Shown piece by piece: positions 45,251-57,732 of a stretch of 64,000 nucleotides of DNA. Positions within the stretch are counted from its first letter, which is position 1; each line of letters opens with the position of its first letter. A program made the position numbers and the translations under genes. Source of the DNA: Tachypleus tridentatus (lineage: Eukaryota > Arthropoda > Merostomata > Xiphosura > Limulidae); NCBI RefSeq assembly GCF_004210375.1, contig NC_134830.1:66008326-66072325 (forward strand), read 5' to 3'. Under the pieces are notes generated by a model. That model was not told the origin of the DNA. It did no database searches and saw only the letters and a program-made list of their open reading frames with translations.

Positions 45251-46095
45251 CTTTATTATCAAAATGTGTAAATACTGCAGGTATGCACTTGAAAGACGAT
45301 CAATAATTTAGTTTTTACCTTTAGTAATAAACTATTGATTTCGGCATGAACGAGATTAATAGATAATTTCTTTTATGTTGATAATCATAAAACATTAAAC
45401 AAACAAACGTGTATTCAAACACATATCTAAAAATCTAAATGGTTTCAGCAATAAAACGGAAACGAGTGCTTTTTGAATAATTTGATTGCTAAAATGCAAG
45501 TTTCAAAAGGTTTTCTGATTATGTTAAACTAACGTACAATCCAGAAGGAATCACTTATCTTTAGTATGTAGTAACGTTAAGATATTCAATGGACAAATGC
45601 TTACGATAATAAAATCGCAATAGTAATCATTAACTAGCTATTAAAAGCAAGAGTTATATGTTTAATTTATGTGATATGAGATATTATCAAGTACTTCTGC
45701 AAGTCACGTATTCGTTTTCTTTTTGTATATATTATTGAATCTTGATATCAAAAACTATATTTAGATTCCTTCTAATGTGTAGTTTTTGTAGTTATGGTTG
45801 AATTGTGAACATGCTTATTACTTTTTACTGTAGAGTAATTTTCTGGTTATTAGAACGCGTTTAATTGTCACCCTTTTTTCTTAATGTTAGAAATCAATTA
45901 TGGATTCTTTTTATTTTTGTTTCACGTGCTTTTTGTCAAATAAGTTTGTTGAGCTACATTATTGTTTTTTGTTACGTCAGTAAATCAAGCGAATAAGGAG
46001 GAAAAATGATGAGTTGTGCGTTTGATAAAAAAAATTCATAAACATCTACAAAATGTACATCACATGTATATTATGAATTTGAAGAGAAGGGTAGG
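45251..46095. other. No supported feature
   Basis: AT-rich, no repeat recognised. Confidence 0.35.
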
Positions 46096-46097
46096 GT

Positions 46098-46160
46098 TTG
46101 TTTGTTTGCTTTAGAATTTAACGAGAGCTTTTCGCACATAAGTGTCCTAATTCTAAACAC
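46098..46160 (-). mobile_element. SINE family A 3' scrap
   Basis: TTTGTTTGTTTGCTTTAGAA and a diverged AACGAGAGCTTTTCGCA resemble the reversed 3' end of family A. It lies head to head with the next copy. Confidence 0.45.
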
Positions 46161-46174
46161 GGTCTGTTCCTAAA

Positions 46175-46342
46175 CTAGACTCGTAATCTCAGGGTCGCGG
46201 GTTCGAATCCATCTCCGTCACACCAAACATGCCCGCTCTTTCAGCCATGACTAGTTGCCTTCCCTCTAGTCTTACACTGCTAAATTAAGGACGTCTAACG
46301 CAGATAGCCCTCGTGTAGCTTTGGGCAAAATTGAAAACAAAC
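46175..46342 (+). mobile_element. SINE family A with 5' truncation and internal deletion
   Basis: Begins in the head (AGACTCGTAATCTCAGGGTC), keeps B box GGTTCGAATCC, then jumps from TTTCAGCCATGA straight to CTAGTTGCCTTCCCTCTAG. About 90 bp of body is missing; the junction shares ATGA with the normal GTGATGACTAG, consistent with slippage between short repeats. Confidence 0.85.
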
Positions 46343-46379
46343 CAAATCTATTTAATTGAACAGTACGATATGACTGTTA

Positions 46380-46500
46380 CTTTTATAGCGCGTTCACGCC
46401 ATCATTATACTGAAAACATTTTTGAGACGGCAGAAGCGAACAATGTCTCCTGTCACGCACGCGGCCATTAGATCAAGCCGTGCTTAGGAAACGAATCTAA
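46380..46500. other. Small CpG-richer patch
   Basis: TATAGCGCGTTCACGCC and CACGCACGCGGCCATTAG stand out from AT-rich flanks. No feature is recognised. Confidence 0.3.
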
Positions 46501-47966
46501 ATGGAAAACAAAACAGTTAATGCTGTGTGAGGAACTTAAACCTCAACTATACTAATTTTTCGTTGAAACTATCGTACCTTTCGAATTATTTTTACTTCGA
46601 AGCTATTTTAGCAACCTACCTAGATCTAACACTGATGCTTTTGTTTCTGTATTTATTAAACGTAGAATATTTGAAAGTCATCCGAAGCACATTTTTAAAT
46701 TAGCAGAAGCGTACTTTAGCTGCAAGTTGCACATTCTTTGAAAAATGCTGGTCGTCTATTTTAAACACGTTTACTCTTGAAAGACTCAATTTTCATTCCT
46801 ACAATTTTTTGTATAAAACTCTTTACCCCTCTGGAATTTTTAACTGTTTATGAATGATTTCTTTTTGTACAACACTTTAGTTTCACATTTTCAATACTCA
46901 CAAGTTAATTCTGAATAGAGACAAGTAATCGATCTTGTCTAAATACAGATGTGAAATGTTGTACATGAAGCTGTAGACAGAATCGCTCTTCTAGTGTTCC
47001 AGACAGTGTTTTATATATAGACTCAAGATAATATTGATCACATATAACAATGCGTATAGAATGGATCTGCTGTTATAACCGATACTGTGTGTTAGATAAG
47101 TCTTACGTCTGCACAGAATTAAAAATTCCTGTTGAAAATAAGATTCATTAGCTCCACGGACACGTGTTTCTTTTTTAAGGCACAGAACTAACCTGCTACA
47201 AATTACAGGTATTAGGCCTGCAAAGCTTTCGTCTATCTATACCAAATCCACTTTAAAAGGCTAATATGTATGGCTTGCGGCTACATCTATAAAAACCTAC
47301 TTTATTAGAGCCGGTGATTATTAATTGTATGAGTGGTCGGTTGTGCACAGAGTCGACCTAGAAGTAGTAAAACCCACTTTGGTTAATTGTTTCCTTGTTT
47401 TGTAGTTTGTAAACAGAATGTCATAAAAGTCAGGTGTGTTGAAATATGTCAACATTCAAAACTACAGCAGTAACATGACATGATTTTTCTCTCTACACGT
47501 CTTTCGAATTCCAATTCCAAATGTAAGGTTAAGCACATGATTTGTATACTTACGAGTAAGCTACTTAATAAATCTACCTGAAGCGATATAATCGAAATAA
47601 GAAACATATTAACATTACTACTCCTAATACACACAAACAAAAGTATATATATAAAAAAGTTTTATTTCCAAATCACCTTTAATTTCAGAGATTGGATGAT
47701 TCGTTACTATATGTCCTTGAATGAAACACCTTGTTTAAGCACCCCAGGGGCTCAGACGCCTATTTATAAAACATAATACTAAATGATCGTTAAAAACAAT
47801 TGTAAGACTCGTGGCTCATTCATCATTTATTTTCCAATGTTTTATCAAAGATCTCTGTGAAATACATATAATACCTTACAACGGTTACCATAAAAATGTA
47901 ATATACTTTAATGGAATTGATAAATTATTACCGTTTAAGGTAATTTCGCAAAGGTAAGAGATAGCA
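46501..47966. other. No supported feature
   Basis: AT-rich. A 63-codon minus frame at 47449-47640 is unrecognised. Confidence 0.35.
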
Positions 47967-48084
47967 GCTTTTCGGTGTCTTAGCAGTAAACTAATGATGT
48001 TAAAAACAGGGACTTAATATCCTTGATGGACAGATCATATATAGCTCAGAGTGCAGCTTTGTACTTAAACACAGACAAACAAAT
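47967..48084 (+). mobile_element. SINE family C, diverged
   Basis: GTGTCTTAGCAGTAAAC, GATGTTAAAAACAGGGAC, TGATGGACAGATCATATATA and GTGCAGCTTTGTACTTAAAC with a CAAACAAA tail. Confidence 0.65.
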
Positions 48085-48164
48085 CAATCTGTCATCTGTT
48101 GATTTTTAATTTTGGAATAAGAGCTGCTTTTTCACTTCTTGTTGCTTACTTCAGTGATTGGGCA

Positions 48165-48207
48165 AAGCAAATATAGCCCATTGTGTTTGCTGAACTATAA
48201 ACAAGCT
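48165..48207 (+). mobile_element. SINE family C 3' scrap
   Basis: GCAAATATAGCCCATTGTGT and TTGCTGAAC resemble only the 3' module. Confidence 0.4.
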
Positions 48208-49384
48208 TCAACGATAAGAGAGAGAGAGGAAAAATGCTCGTTAATTGTTTTGTTTTTTAAGGCTACTGGATATTTGGTAGTAAGTGCTAATCACTTTCTG
48301 ACTTTTTTTAGGAATTTCTTAAACTAGAAAGAAAAATTTGCCACCAATATACCTGTATAAACAGTATCTATAAGTCGAAAATATAACAACAAAAAAATCG
48401 AATAGTTAATTTGAAACATTTATTCCTAAGAAAAGTAAAAACTGTCTAAACGTTTCGAAATGTACGTGATAAAATTACAGTGAGTAACAATTTAAAAAAA
48501 AAATTGTTCTATGTTTTACAAAAGATATCATGAAGTTTATTGCATCTACCAACCTGGATCTAAAAACTTATTTGAAATTTTTCTCACATTTAAGTCCCCA
48601 GAGACCAAACATTTAGTTTTGTCTATGTAGAAAGTCATTTGGTTGGGCTATCATGATTACACAGAAACAAAATTACAACTAAAAAACTTTCTTTACAGGC
48701 AATTTATTGAATATGTTAAAAGCAACATACAAACGAAGCAGTTTGATTACTTTTATGGTCTACGGTGATTTAAATCGAACGAACTTCGTAAATGTACAAA
48801 TTAAAACAAAAATTTCACTGTTTTACAAATGTATACGATATTTTATTTTCATTTCTTTATTGGCCTTAATGTCATTATTATATATGAATCAGGTATACTA
48901 AATAAGCAAGATACTGGCAAATTACGTTAATAAACAAAAAAAATATTAAGTTTTTTTATATTGTTATTTTGCTTCCTTATGGATCGTGACTTTTGCGCCA
49001 TCGTGTAAGATATAAACCCCTACAACAGTTTACATGTTTCTTAAAAAAATACATGCAACACAAAGAAAACAGACATATGTTCTTCATAGCTTTCTCATGC
49101 CCAATAAATGTAGCTTTTTTTTAACAGGGAAACAAAATCGTTGTTGACTAGTATTATAAAGCAATCATAATTTCGTGTAAAATTAAATATCCAAAGACCT
49201 GTTCCACCATCAATCATTTTTCACAATCCCATTTAAAATTATTAAAATCCATTTCTGCCTAATTATTAGTAATAGATAATTATTAGTAATTTTTCAAAAT
49301 CTTTATTTCACACTTTTAAAACAAAAATTATCTAAAGAACAGAGTTTTACCCACAGTTGTACTTTCATGATTTTGTTGAGAAAG
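48208..49384. other. No supported feature
   Basis: AT-rich. Frames at 48139-48327 and 48707-48901 are unrecognised. Confidence 0.35.
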
Positions 49385-49643
49385 ACCGGGCATGGCCAGA
49401 TGGTTAGGGTGCTCGATTTGTAATCAGAGGGTCGTGGGTTCGAATCCCTGTCATACCAAAGATGCTCATCCTTTTAGTCGTTGGTGTTTATAATGTTTCG
49501 TTCAATATCTCTATTCCAAGAGTAGGCTGTTGCTGGTAATGACTAGCTGCCTTCCTTCTCGCCATACACTGCTAAATTAGGGACGGCTAATGCAGATAGC
49601 TCTCGTGTGGCTTTGTGCAAAACTCAAAAACAAACAAACAAAT
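49385..49643 (+). mobile_element. SINE family A, near full length
   Basis: GACCGGGCATGGCCAGATGG, GGTTCGAATCCCTGTCATAC, CTAAATTAGGGACGGCTAAT, GCAGATAGCTCTCGTGTGGC and AAACAAACAAACAAA. Part of the CACTATTCGTTGG block is lost. Confidence 0.92.
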
Positions 49644-50670
49644 CATTAGGAAAATCCAGTTTTAAAAATATGAACTGGTGTAAAATAACAATATGTTCTA
49701 AGTTGTTTATTTACTTGAATTATAACTGACAGGAACTGTTGGAATTTATACAAGGCGATAATATGAAGCATTTCTATCTAATCAGTTTAGTATTCTGATG
49801 ATACTTCATCTGCCAGAATTTTATATTTCGGACACGTGTATGTCTTTCTTATCACTCAGAATTGTTTACAGTTTAAAATGCCAATTAAAACAAGTTTACT
49901 AAACGACATTATGTTAGTAATTTGATATTTCTGTTGTAAAACCAGTCACAAGCGGTCCAATAACATTAAAAGAAGAAAAAAGATCCAAACTAACTGAATT
50001 GATGTCCAGAAATATATATCTGAACTCTCTCTTAAAACCTACTGAAATGTGTATGTAAGTTAACAATTTCAGTCGGCAGCGCTTTCACACTGTTAAAGTT
50101 TAGCATCGACTAACACAGACTGTAAAGAAAACAAATTAACCAACTTGAAATAAATAATTTATGTGAATTTTATGCAATTAAAATTAATATACAGAGAAAT
50201 AAAGACAACTCATAATTTAACTAAATATATGAATTAACTAAAGTTAAGACCTAAAACCCAAATTTTAAGTTATAATTTTTTCTAAATTCTAATAAAATGT
50301 CCCTAAACTGGTTTTGCATTTCTAAAAAGGAAATAAAGGGTTATATAAAGCATTTTTCGATAGATTTTTAGTAATTCTTAGAACATATTAAGGAAGCTGT
50401 TAATATGGTTTTTGAAGATATAGTCTTTATATGAGACTTTCAGTTTATGGATATAAAATCTTTACAAACTGGACGCATAAACATATGAACACTCACAGTT
50501 GAACAGCTGTGTAATATAAAAATCAATTTTCCTTTTCTATTTCCTATGTCATTAGTTATTTCTAAATAAATTATAATTTAAGTTTGTAAATTATTATTAT
50601 TCTCATAATAAAATTTGCAAAGGATTGTAAACTAATCTCTTGATATATTTTAGTCTGTTGTCATACAAAT
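49644..50670. other. No supported feature
   Basis: AT-rich, no repeat recognised. Confidence 0.35.
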
Positions 50671-50772
50671 AGTCCCTCAGTGCAGATTTACAACAACCGA
50701 CTTTCTATACCCGTAATTGTCAGAGCACAGATAGCCAATTGTGTAGCTTTGTGTCTAACTTCAAACTAACAA
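50671..50772 (+). mobile_element. SINE family C
   Basis: AGTCCCTCAGTGCAGATTTA, TCTATACCCGTAATTGTCAG, AGCACAGATAGCCAATTGTG, TAGCTTTGTGTCTAACTTCA. Confidence 0.8.
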
Positions 50773-51004
50773 ATTTTTCGCATAATATTACCAAGTTACT
50801 TAAATTTTTTTTCTCTCTCTGAATTAACGCAACATTTCATGAGACTTCTTAATTGATTAAAGTATGACATAACATTCGGACAATAGTTATGGATTAAGAA
50901 GACGGATGCAACTTTTCAAAACGCTGTATGGTTTCTATAGCTTTCTTTCTTACTATGATTTATTAACCATTTTTGCTCTTATGCAATCCTTATTGTCAAA
51001 CACA

Positions 51005-51099
51005 TGCCAGTGGCAACAGTAAGTCTGCCTATTTATAACTGGTGGCACAACAAAGACAACCCATTGTGTAGCTTTGTGCTTGTATATAAACAAACAAAC
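51005..51099 (+). mobile_element. SINE family C with internal deletion
   Basis: GCCAGTGGCAACAGTAAGTC then directly GGTGGCACAACAAAGACAAC, CCATTGTGTAGCTTTGTGCT and AAACAAACAAAC. The B-box region is missing. Confidence 0.8.
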
Positions 51100-51656
51100 T
51101 TTATTATCGTGACTTTTCATGCCTATTGAAACTTCATTATTAAATTATATTCCTCATATTAGAACAAATGTATCACTTAATTCGCCTAAAATAAGTAAAA
51201 AATGATTAGTTTTTGTTCCTTATTTCTTATTTTTAAAGAAAAAGAGTTTCATAATAACCCATGGATTTAAATCGGTAATCCAAGAAGTACATGTAAAGTA
51301 GTTATTTTAATTATTATAAATACCTTAGACTTAAATTAATGCTTTGAAAACAAAGGAATTTAGTAGACACCGTATCTTGTAAGAACATTAATATGTATAT
51401 ACAATATTTAGATTCACATTTTTCTGCACTTTCTGATTTTAACTTCCTGTGAGTTCTGAGTTCCACGTAATCTGGGTTGCAAAACTTATGACTGCTATTT
51501 TAAAACTGATCTAGATGGTAACCAAACTGTGAAAGCAATTTGTGTGTGACTTCAAATTAAGAGGTGGACATATCGTAAAACAGGTTCATTATTATATATT
51601 GATGAAAAATGTCAGTTTGTGAAGAGGTGTCAGTGATTACACAACACTTCTCTTTG
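51100..51656. other. No supported feature
   Basis: AT-rich, no repeat recognised. Confidence 0.35.
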
Positions 51657-51782
51657 GCTTGCTTTGTTGGTAAGCGCAAAGTTACACAATGGGGTATTTG
51701 TGCGATGCTATTCTCACCACAGGTATCAAAACCTGGTTTTTAGAGGTTCAAACCTTCAAACTCACCACTGAGCCACTAGGGT
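51657..51782 (-). mobile_element. SINE family C
   Basis: TTGCTTTGTTGGTAAGCGCA, AAGTTACACAATGGGG, GGTATCAAAACCTGGTTTTT and CACCACTGAGCCACTAGGG. Confidence 0.85.
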
Positions 51783-52527
51783 GAATCACCGCTTCTCTTC
51801 TTTTCGTTATGAATTGCAAACCACAAATTATTTTAGTGTTGGTCATGGAGATAAAACTTACTATTTTTAGAACTAAAGTTAATAAACACTGAGTACTTAA
51901 ATAATATACATTTACTTATTAACGACAGTGTAAACCCGCTGCAATTTATGTATTTCACTAAGTACTAGTAAAGGATGAGTTTCTAAGAAACAACAAAGAC
52001 AATTTTACTTCAACACTCAGTTAAACGTTTTTAATCGTTTAAAAATAACACATATATATGTAATGGGGGATTTTCCTTGATCGAGACAATTCATTTAGAT
52101 TTATGGTTATAAAGCATTCATAAAATCGTTCCCAGCATGTAATACGTCCTATTACAGCTAGTGGATAGTATCATACACGTCTAAGCACTATGTAGCTTTC
52201 GCACAAATATATCATAATAATATGACGATAATGGCTTACCGATCGTGTTCAAGCAAATACAGCATGCTTGTTGAAACCTTTGATGACTTTTATATTAACA
52301 AAACAGTTTTACGTGGGTTCGAAAGTTTTACTTTTTCACCATACGTTACAGTCATTTAGTATCATTATCTGCTGATATCGCATTTAGAAAAAGTAATACA
52401 ACTCAATAATTAAATGTATTATTAGTTCTACGAATAATCTAGTAGCCAATCAGATTTTTTAATGCTACTACTTTCTGTTCCACCAAAGAGGATACGACAT
52501 CACCCTTTAGGCAACGTTGTTTCTGTG
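51783..52527. other. No supported feature
   Basis: AT-rich, no repeat recognised. Confidence 0.35.
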
Positions 52528-52539
52528 CTATCAGGTCAG

Positions 52540-52756
52540 TTTGTTTCTTTGTTTGGAATTTTGCGCAAAGCTACATGAGGGCTATCAGCGCTGCCCGTCC
52601 CTAATTTGGCAATGTAAGACAAGAGGAAAGGCAGTTAGTCATCACCACCTACGGCCAACTCTTGAGCTACTCTTTTACTAACGAACAGTGCGATTGACCG
52701 TCACTTATAACACCCCCAATGGTTGAAAGGGCGAGCATGTTTTGGTGCGACGGGGA
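52540..52756 (-). mobile_element. SINE family A, 5'-truncated in the head, target duplication
   Basis: From TTTGTTTCTTTGTTTGGAAT to TTTTGGTGCGACGGGGA; it stops within the tRNA-like head, before the B box and the rest. CTATCAGGTCAG (52528-52539) and CTATCAGGCCAG (52757-52768) are a 12-bp duplication with one mismatch. Confidence 0.93.
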
Positions 52757-53065
52757 CTATCAGGCCAGACTGAAAGGATAATGACTAAATAGTTCAGTAG
52801 TGGTATAACTTACTCCAGTGACATAGGAAAAATGGCACATGTCTTCCGTGTAAATAAATTTGGGATAGCTTTTATACATTTTTTGTAGTTTCTTTCTTCG
52901 ACTGGTGCTGGAATGTAAAACAACTATCGGTAGAATCAACTATATATGTCTTCAGTAATCTTTTATTTTATAATTTATGCTTCATAACACTATTTATTTA
53001 TCTACCTATAGAAAATTCCATTATATTAAAATTTACATATGTTTAAATGTATAATTCTGCCTGCA

Positions 53066-53066
53066 A

Positions 53067-53102
<36 letters not shown>
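53066..53102. repeat. (TA)n(TG)n compound microsatellite
   Basis: ATATATATATATATAT followed by GTGTGTGTGTGTGTGTGT. Confidence 0.9.
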
Positions 53103-53815
53103 AAATTAATCAAATACTCTGATAATAACAAAATGAATTAAATTAGTTAGTTCAATAGTACTTTTTAAGAACACCAAAATAACGCAGGTAGTTTAGTGCT
53201 GTATTACGGGTTAAAATATTACTAATTATAAATTCGTTGGAGACAGGTTGTGATCGTGACATGCCTTACTACACAGAAATGTAAGTAAATAAATAAAAAT
53301 TATGATTCGATTACTCTGAATCACTACTAAAAACACACCAATGTAATTACACGTTGTTCGTTCTATTTCACACACACCTCTTTTTGATATCATTTCTCCT
53401 TTTTTAACAACTGGATACATATTAAGTGCACCAATTTGGGCCTTTTCTATTTACCATTCAAATACGTTATTGTTTTTCTTTATTTTTCTCTTATAATCAA
53501 AACACATATATGTATATTTAGTGATAATTTACATTCTAGAATTAACATTACCTTCCAATCAGAGCCAGCGCTACCAAGTTTGAGCGAAATAAAAAATGTA
53601 TAATAAATATAACTAATTAAATATGCTTTCCTCACGTCCTCTGTTATAATGACTATAATGCATTGTTTCGTGATTAGGCATCTTTCAAACTTATGATACG
53701 TTCTTACAAATCTTGTTGTCTTATTTTGAGTATTACTACCTTTGTATTAATATTTCTGCATCCACACTCCCATACATACATATATGTAGATACTAAGAGC
53801 CATTTCTCTTCGTAA
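53103..53815. other. No supported feature
   Basis: AT-rich; a 64-codon minus frame at 53226-53420 is unrecognised. Confidence 0.35.
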
Positions 53816-53819
53816 CTAC

Positions 53820-54070
53820 ATGCAAGAATTTCTGAAAGGACCATTTGCCCTTCCTCCAACTTCCTGCCTTATCGCCTTATGCCAGGTTTAAGGCTGATTA
53901 ATGAACAGAGTCCCAGTGAGCGTGGGTGGTATATGCTAGGTTTCATCAGAAGGCCAATGGAAGTTAAGGTTGTCTAATCCCTAGTCCTGCACTGCTTGTT
54001 GGCGTCTCGCGGCGAAATCGAATAAAAACTACATCACAGTGCCACACGCTCGGATGTCACAAACAATTCA
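53820..54070. other. GC-richer block
   Basis: CCTTCCTCCAACTTCCTGCC through GGCGTCTCGCGGCGAAATCG is higher in GC than its flanks. All frames contain stops. It may be an old repeat, an untranslated exon or a regulatory element; I cannot tell. Confidence 0.3.
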
Positions 54071-54803
54071 TTTCTTGCACCGCCGGTTTCTGTGTTCTTC
54101 TCTTTTCATCCCATTTTAGCTTTAGTAGAAAATTCATTTTATTTACTAGACACATTTTGTTTTAGCAATTTTATCTCCCTCAATATTCATTTCGTGTAAC
54201 AATTTACAAAGTAGTCTTTTTTTTTTTACAACCGCACGAGGCTCCCTGATTCTCTTGATGCATTAAAACTAACGTGTGTGTGACTGATAAGCTTCATTTC
54301 AGCTCCTGTTCGATCTTTCTGGTTCGTCTTCCCGAACTTATCAAACGAAAACCTGACTACTATAATAACGTATCAGAATCCCCATCCTTTTTTTTTTTTT
54401 TAATTTAGGTTTCGCGATCAATTTTTACTACAACGACACCAAAGTTGAAAGTCGTTTTTATAATTAATGATCCAATTTTCAGCTTATTTAAGATACTGGA
54501 CAAACGTTCAGTATTGTAGTGTATGTCGGTACAAAGCTATCTTAAATGCAACACACATACACATATATATTGATATTCATCTTATCGTGATTTCAGAATA
54601 GCAGAATGAAGATGCGTCAAACTTGAAATACATACACACAAAGAAAGAAAATAAACAAAATATTTTACAGTTTTTACCAGTGAAAATTTCTTGTGTGCGA
54701 AATAATAAAGTAAAAGATTTTAAACGCTGAGCCGAAAGTAAAAGTATATGAATTTGGCCTTCATTGTGATAAACGTACTCTTTTCGTTTAAAGAGTTTCC
54801 TGT
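54071..54803. other. No supported feature
   Basis: AT-rich with T runs near 54222 and 54390. The 164-codon minus frame at 54577-55071 is discussed under rejected items. Confidence 0.35.
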
Positions 54804-54865
54804 AAAATGAAGTAAATGAAAGTATCTTACAGTTAAAATGAAGTAAATGAAAGTATCTTACAGTT
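54804..54865. repeat. Perfect 31-bp tandem duplication
   Basis: AAAATGAAGTAAATGAAAGT plus ATCTTACAGTT occurs twice in a row (54804-54834 and 54835-54865) with no mismatch seen, so it is recent. Confidence 0.95.
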
Positions 54866-55379
54866 AAAATGTTAATTAAAGTGCTCTTTTTCTTTAAAAA
54901 GTTTACTATATATATCATCTTGTTACCTTGCTGTAAGATGCTTGTAAAGACATTAAGAGAATGGTAAAGTGGATGGCAAAGTCTCTGCTTCGCTTCTTCT
55001 TTGTGGGTATTTGAGTATGTTGAATTTTTAAATAACCAAGATGACCAGACGCACAAGACCTCTTCCTCCATCCCTAACTTACATTTCAGCTACTACTATG
55101 CTGTTGTTGTACTGTTTTGGGGCCAGAGTAACCCACAGTGCTCAGGTCCTTTTCAGGGCAATGTCCATATATTGTCTTGAGTTACCTTTTTATTATTATT
55201 ATTTTTTTTTTTTACTCTTATTATCCTTTTTCTTTCCTTAAATCTAGTTATTTATTTAAAAATAACTATGATTATTATACCAGTTCTAATCGTCTAGTGC
55301 CTGGTGACCAGTTTGATTTCTATTTCTTAAATATATATTCATAGGAGAGAGGTACTTAGAACTATGTTCATCATGTATG

Positions 55380-55545
55380 TATATCACACAATAAATCATT
55401 TTTATGCCAATTTTTATTATAATAATTTAGTGCATTATGCAAGAGTCTATCGGATACTGTCTCTATGTTTGCATACTTGTGCATAAAAGTGGATGAAGTA
55501 CTACGGGGTACTTTGTAAGTCTCTGCTGCTCGCTCAAGTGTTTGT
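55380..55545 (-). pseudogene. Possible pipsqueak/CENP-B-type HTH fragment of a Tigger/pogo-like transposase
   Basis: The minus strand reads LERAAETYKVPRSTSSTFMH then KYANIETVSDRL. The pattern 'YxVPRSTxSTxxxxxxxI' is that of the pipsqueak-type helix-turn-helix at the N terminus of Tigger/pogo transposases and relatives. The frame runs on to about 55371 without recognisable CENP-B DNA-binding repeats. Upstream it is joined to a SINE A fragment (55538-55614), so the first helix of the domain and any start are lost. It could also be a chance match, as the similarity rests on about 20 residues. Confidence 0.4.
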
Positions 55546-55614
55546 TTTTGAATTTCGCTCAAAACTAAACGAAGGCTATCTGAGCTAGCCGTTTCTAATT
55601 TAGCAATATAAGAA
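55538..55614 (-). mobile_element. SINE family A 3' fragment
   Basis: GTTTGTTTTTGAATTTCGCT, CTATCTGAGCTAGCC and TCTAATTTAGCAATATAAGA; only the 3' end is present. It abuts the HTH-like fragment. Confidence 0.75.
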
Positions 55615-56757
55615 ATCAAAACAAAATCTATGATGTTTTAAACGTTTTTAAAATTACTTTAGTTCACACACTATACAAGTTATAATATTCCTAGCTATCT
55701 GCTAGAGACGAAAAAACATTGATCGAATAAATTATTTTATGTTATTAATTTTAGTCCATTATCAGAAATAATTTAACACATTACGATTAGAGAGGTTTAC
55801 ACTTCGACTGATGTATAAAATAAATGCGCTTAGTTACAAAATTTTTGTTAAATATCGTAGTTAACTTTGCCTCTAAACATGAATATGTAACACACTTCTC
55901 ATTAACGTCTTCATGTATTAGGTTTTCATTCCTAATAAGAAACGCATATGATTTTGAAAGCTGCAAAAGTTTTCAGGTAAAAAAAAATTTCGTTTAATTA
56001 AAGCTTAACAATGCTGAACCTATAAGTAAAATCATGAATATATTTACATAGATAGATTTAAAAAAATTACATATAACAAAGCTTCTACAGCCTGTTGAGT
56101 AATGCATTTTCTTTAATAGCGCTTTTTAATTACGCCTTAACACAGCAAAGCCACGCCGTGCGTTTGTTGTCTTCCAGGTGTAAAAGACATATCTTTAGTG
56201 AAAATTAAAATTCCGATATACTTAGAAGCTGGAATAATGCTAAGTTTGCAGGACTTGCCAATCTCATCTGGATAAAAAGACAAATTCAGTGAACATAAGC
56301 TCTTAAGTAAGAGGGATTGTTAATATTCTATATATATTACTAGTGCCATGCGTTTGTATTAAAATATTCGCAAAGAAAGGTTAGTTCCCTTTGTTGATAT
56401 TCAAACTACCAGAATTGTTCCTGTTAGATGCTGCATTAATTTTTTACAAATCATGCTCCATTTCTTTTATTTTACTAGCTTGATTTAGAACTAAACTAAA
56501 TATCTTGATGTGGTCAAACCTTGTGTTTACGCCCGAAAACATCTTTAACATCGATGGTATTCAGTTGATGAAACATGCAATCTAATTGTTGTAACTAAGA
56601 AAATTACCTTTTCGTAACTGTACTCATTACCAGTTTATTCTTAGTTTTTACCTAGGTAGTTTGTCTGCTATGAACGTAAGTTAATTTAATTTGTTTATAT
56701 CATCTAAAAATTGCATTTTGAAAGTTTCGACAGAAAGAGTAAGTTTCTGATTCCAAA
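55615..56757. other. No supported feature
   Basis: AT-rich, no repeat recognised. Confidence 0.35.
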
Positions 56758-56945
56758 CATGTAGCTTAGTGGTTAGGGCACTCGACTTGAACCTGTGAGT
56801 CACGATATCAAAACCTAACGCCGAATATTTTCACCCATTCAGTCGTAGGGACGTGAAATGTAATGGTAAGTCCCACTATTCGTTAATAAAGAGTTAGCAA
56901 CTAGTACGTCTGGTCGAATGTCTTCCCTCTAGTTTGCTATAAACA
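56758..56945 (+). mobile_element. SINE family A-like, degenerate
   Basis: CATGTAGCTTAGTGGTTAGG, GCACTCGACTTGAACCTGTG, AGTCCCACTATTCGTTAATA, TCTTCCCTCTAGTTTGCTAT. The 3' module is lost. Confidence 0.65.
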
Positions 56946-57055
56946 AATACTACGTGATTTTATATGTTAATATGCTAAGCAACTGCATAATTTTTATTTT
57001 AATTTGTGTAAGTACTTACTTACTTCAGTAAACCCAGAAATGTTAATACTTGTAA

Positions 57056-57321
57056 ATGTTTGTTTGTTTTGAATTTCGAGCAAAGCTACACGAGGGCTAT
57101 CTGCGCTACACGTCCCTAATTTAGCAATGTAAGACTAGAGGAAAGGCAGTTAGTCTGGGCCAACTCTTGGGCTACTCTTTTGCCAACGAACAGTGGGATT
57201 GGCCGTCACATTATAACGCCCTCACGGCTGAAAAGGCAAGCATGTTTGGTGTGACGGGGATTCGAACTCGCGATCCTCGGATTACGAGTCGAGTGTCCTA
57301 ACCACCTGGCCATGCCGGGCT
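57056..57321 (-). mobile_element. SINE family A, near full length
   Basis: TGTTTGTTTGTTTTGAATTTC to GGCCATGCCGGGC; lacks the CATCACCACCCACCG block. Reversed B box GGATTCGAACTCGC. Confidence 0.92.
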
Positions 57322-57368
57322 TCTTGGGATCAAACGTTTCTCTTTCGTAAACACAGCTTTAACTATGA

Positions 57369-57640
57369 TTTGTTTGTTTTGAATTTCGCGCAAAGCTACA
57401 CGAGGGCTATGTGCACAAGCCGTCCCTAATTTAGCAGTGTGAGACCAAAAGGAAGGCAGCTAGTCATCACCACCTACCGCCATCTCTTCGGTTACTCTTT
57501 TACCAACGAATAGTTGGATTGACCGTCACAAAGTAACGCCTCCTACGGCTGAAGGACCAAGCATGTTCAGTGTGACGGAGATTCGAACCCGGACCCTCAG
57601 TGACGAGTCGAGCGGCCTAGCCATATGGCCTTGCTGGACC
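57369..57640 (-). mobile_element. SINE family A, near full length
   Basis: TTTGTTTGTTTTGAATTTCG to ATGGCCTTGCTGGACC. Same orientation as the copy 50 bp upstream. Confidence 0.92.
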
Positions 57641-57732
57641 GACTTTCCTAAGAAGAAACCGAAGGCTTGAAGGGTTTAAGTATTGTATTTTTTAAAGTTT
57701 TGTCCTACCCAACCATATATGTATTGTCACCT

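Noticed and set aside
54577..55071. 164-codon minus-strand open frame, longest in the window
   Set aside because: No domain, no family resemblance, low-complexity Phe/Tyr/Lys/Ser composition typical of AT-rich chance frames, and adjacent to a recent 31-bp tandem duplication that it includes. No splice or promoter support.
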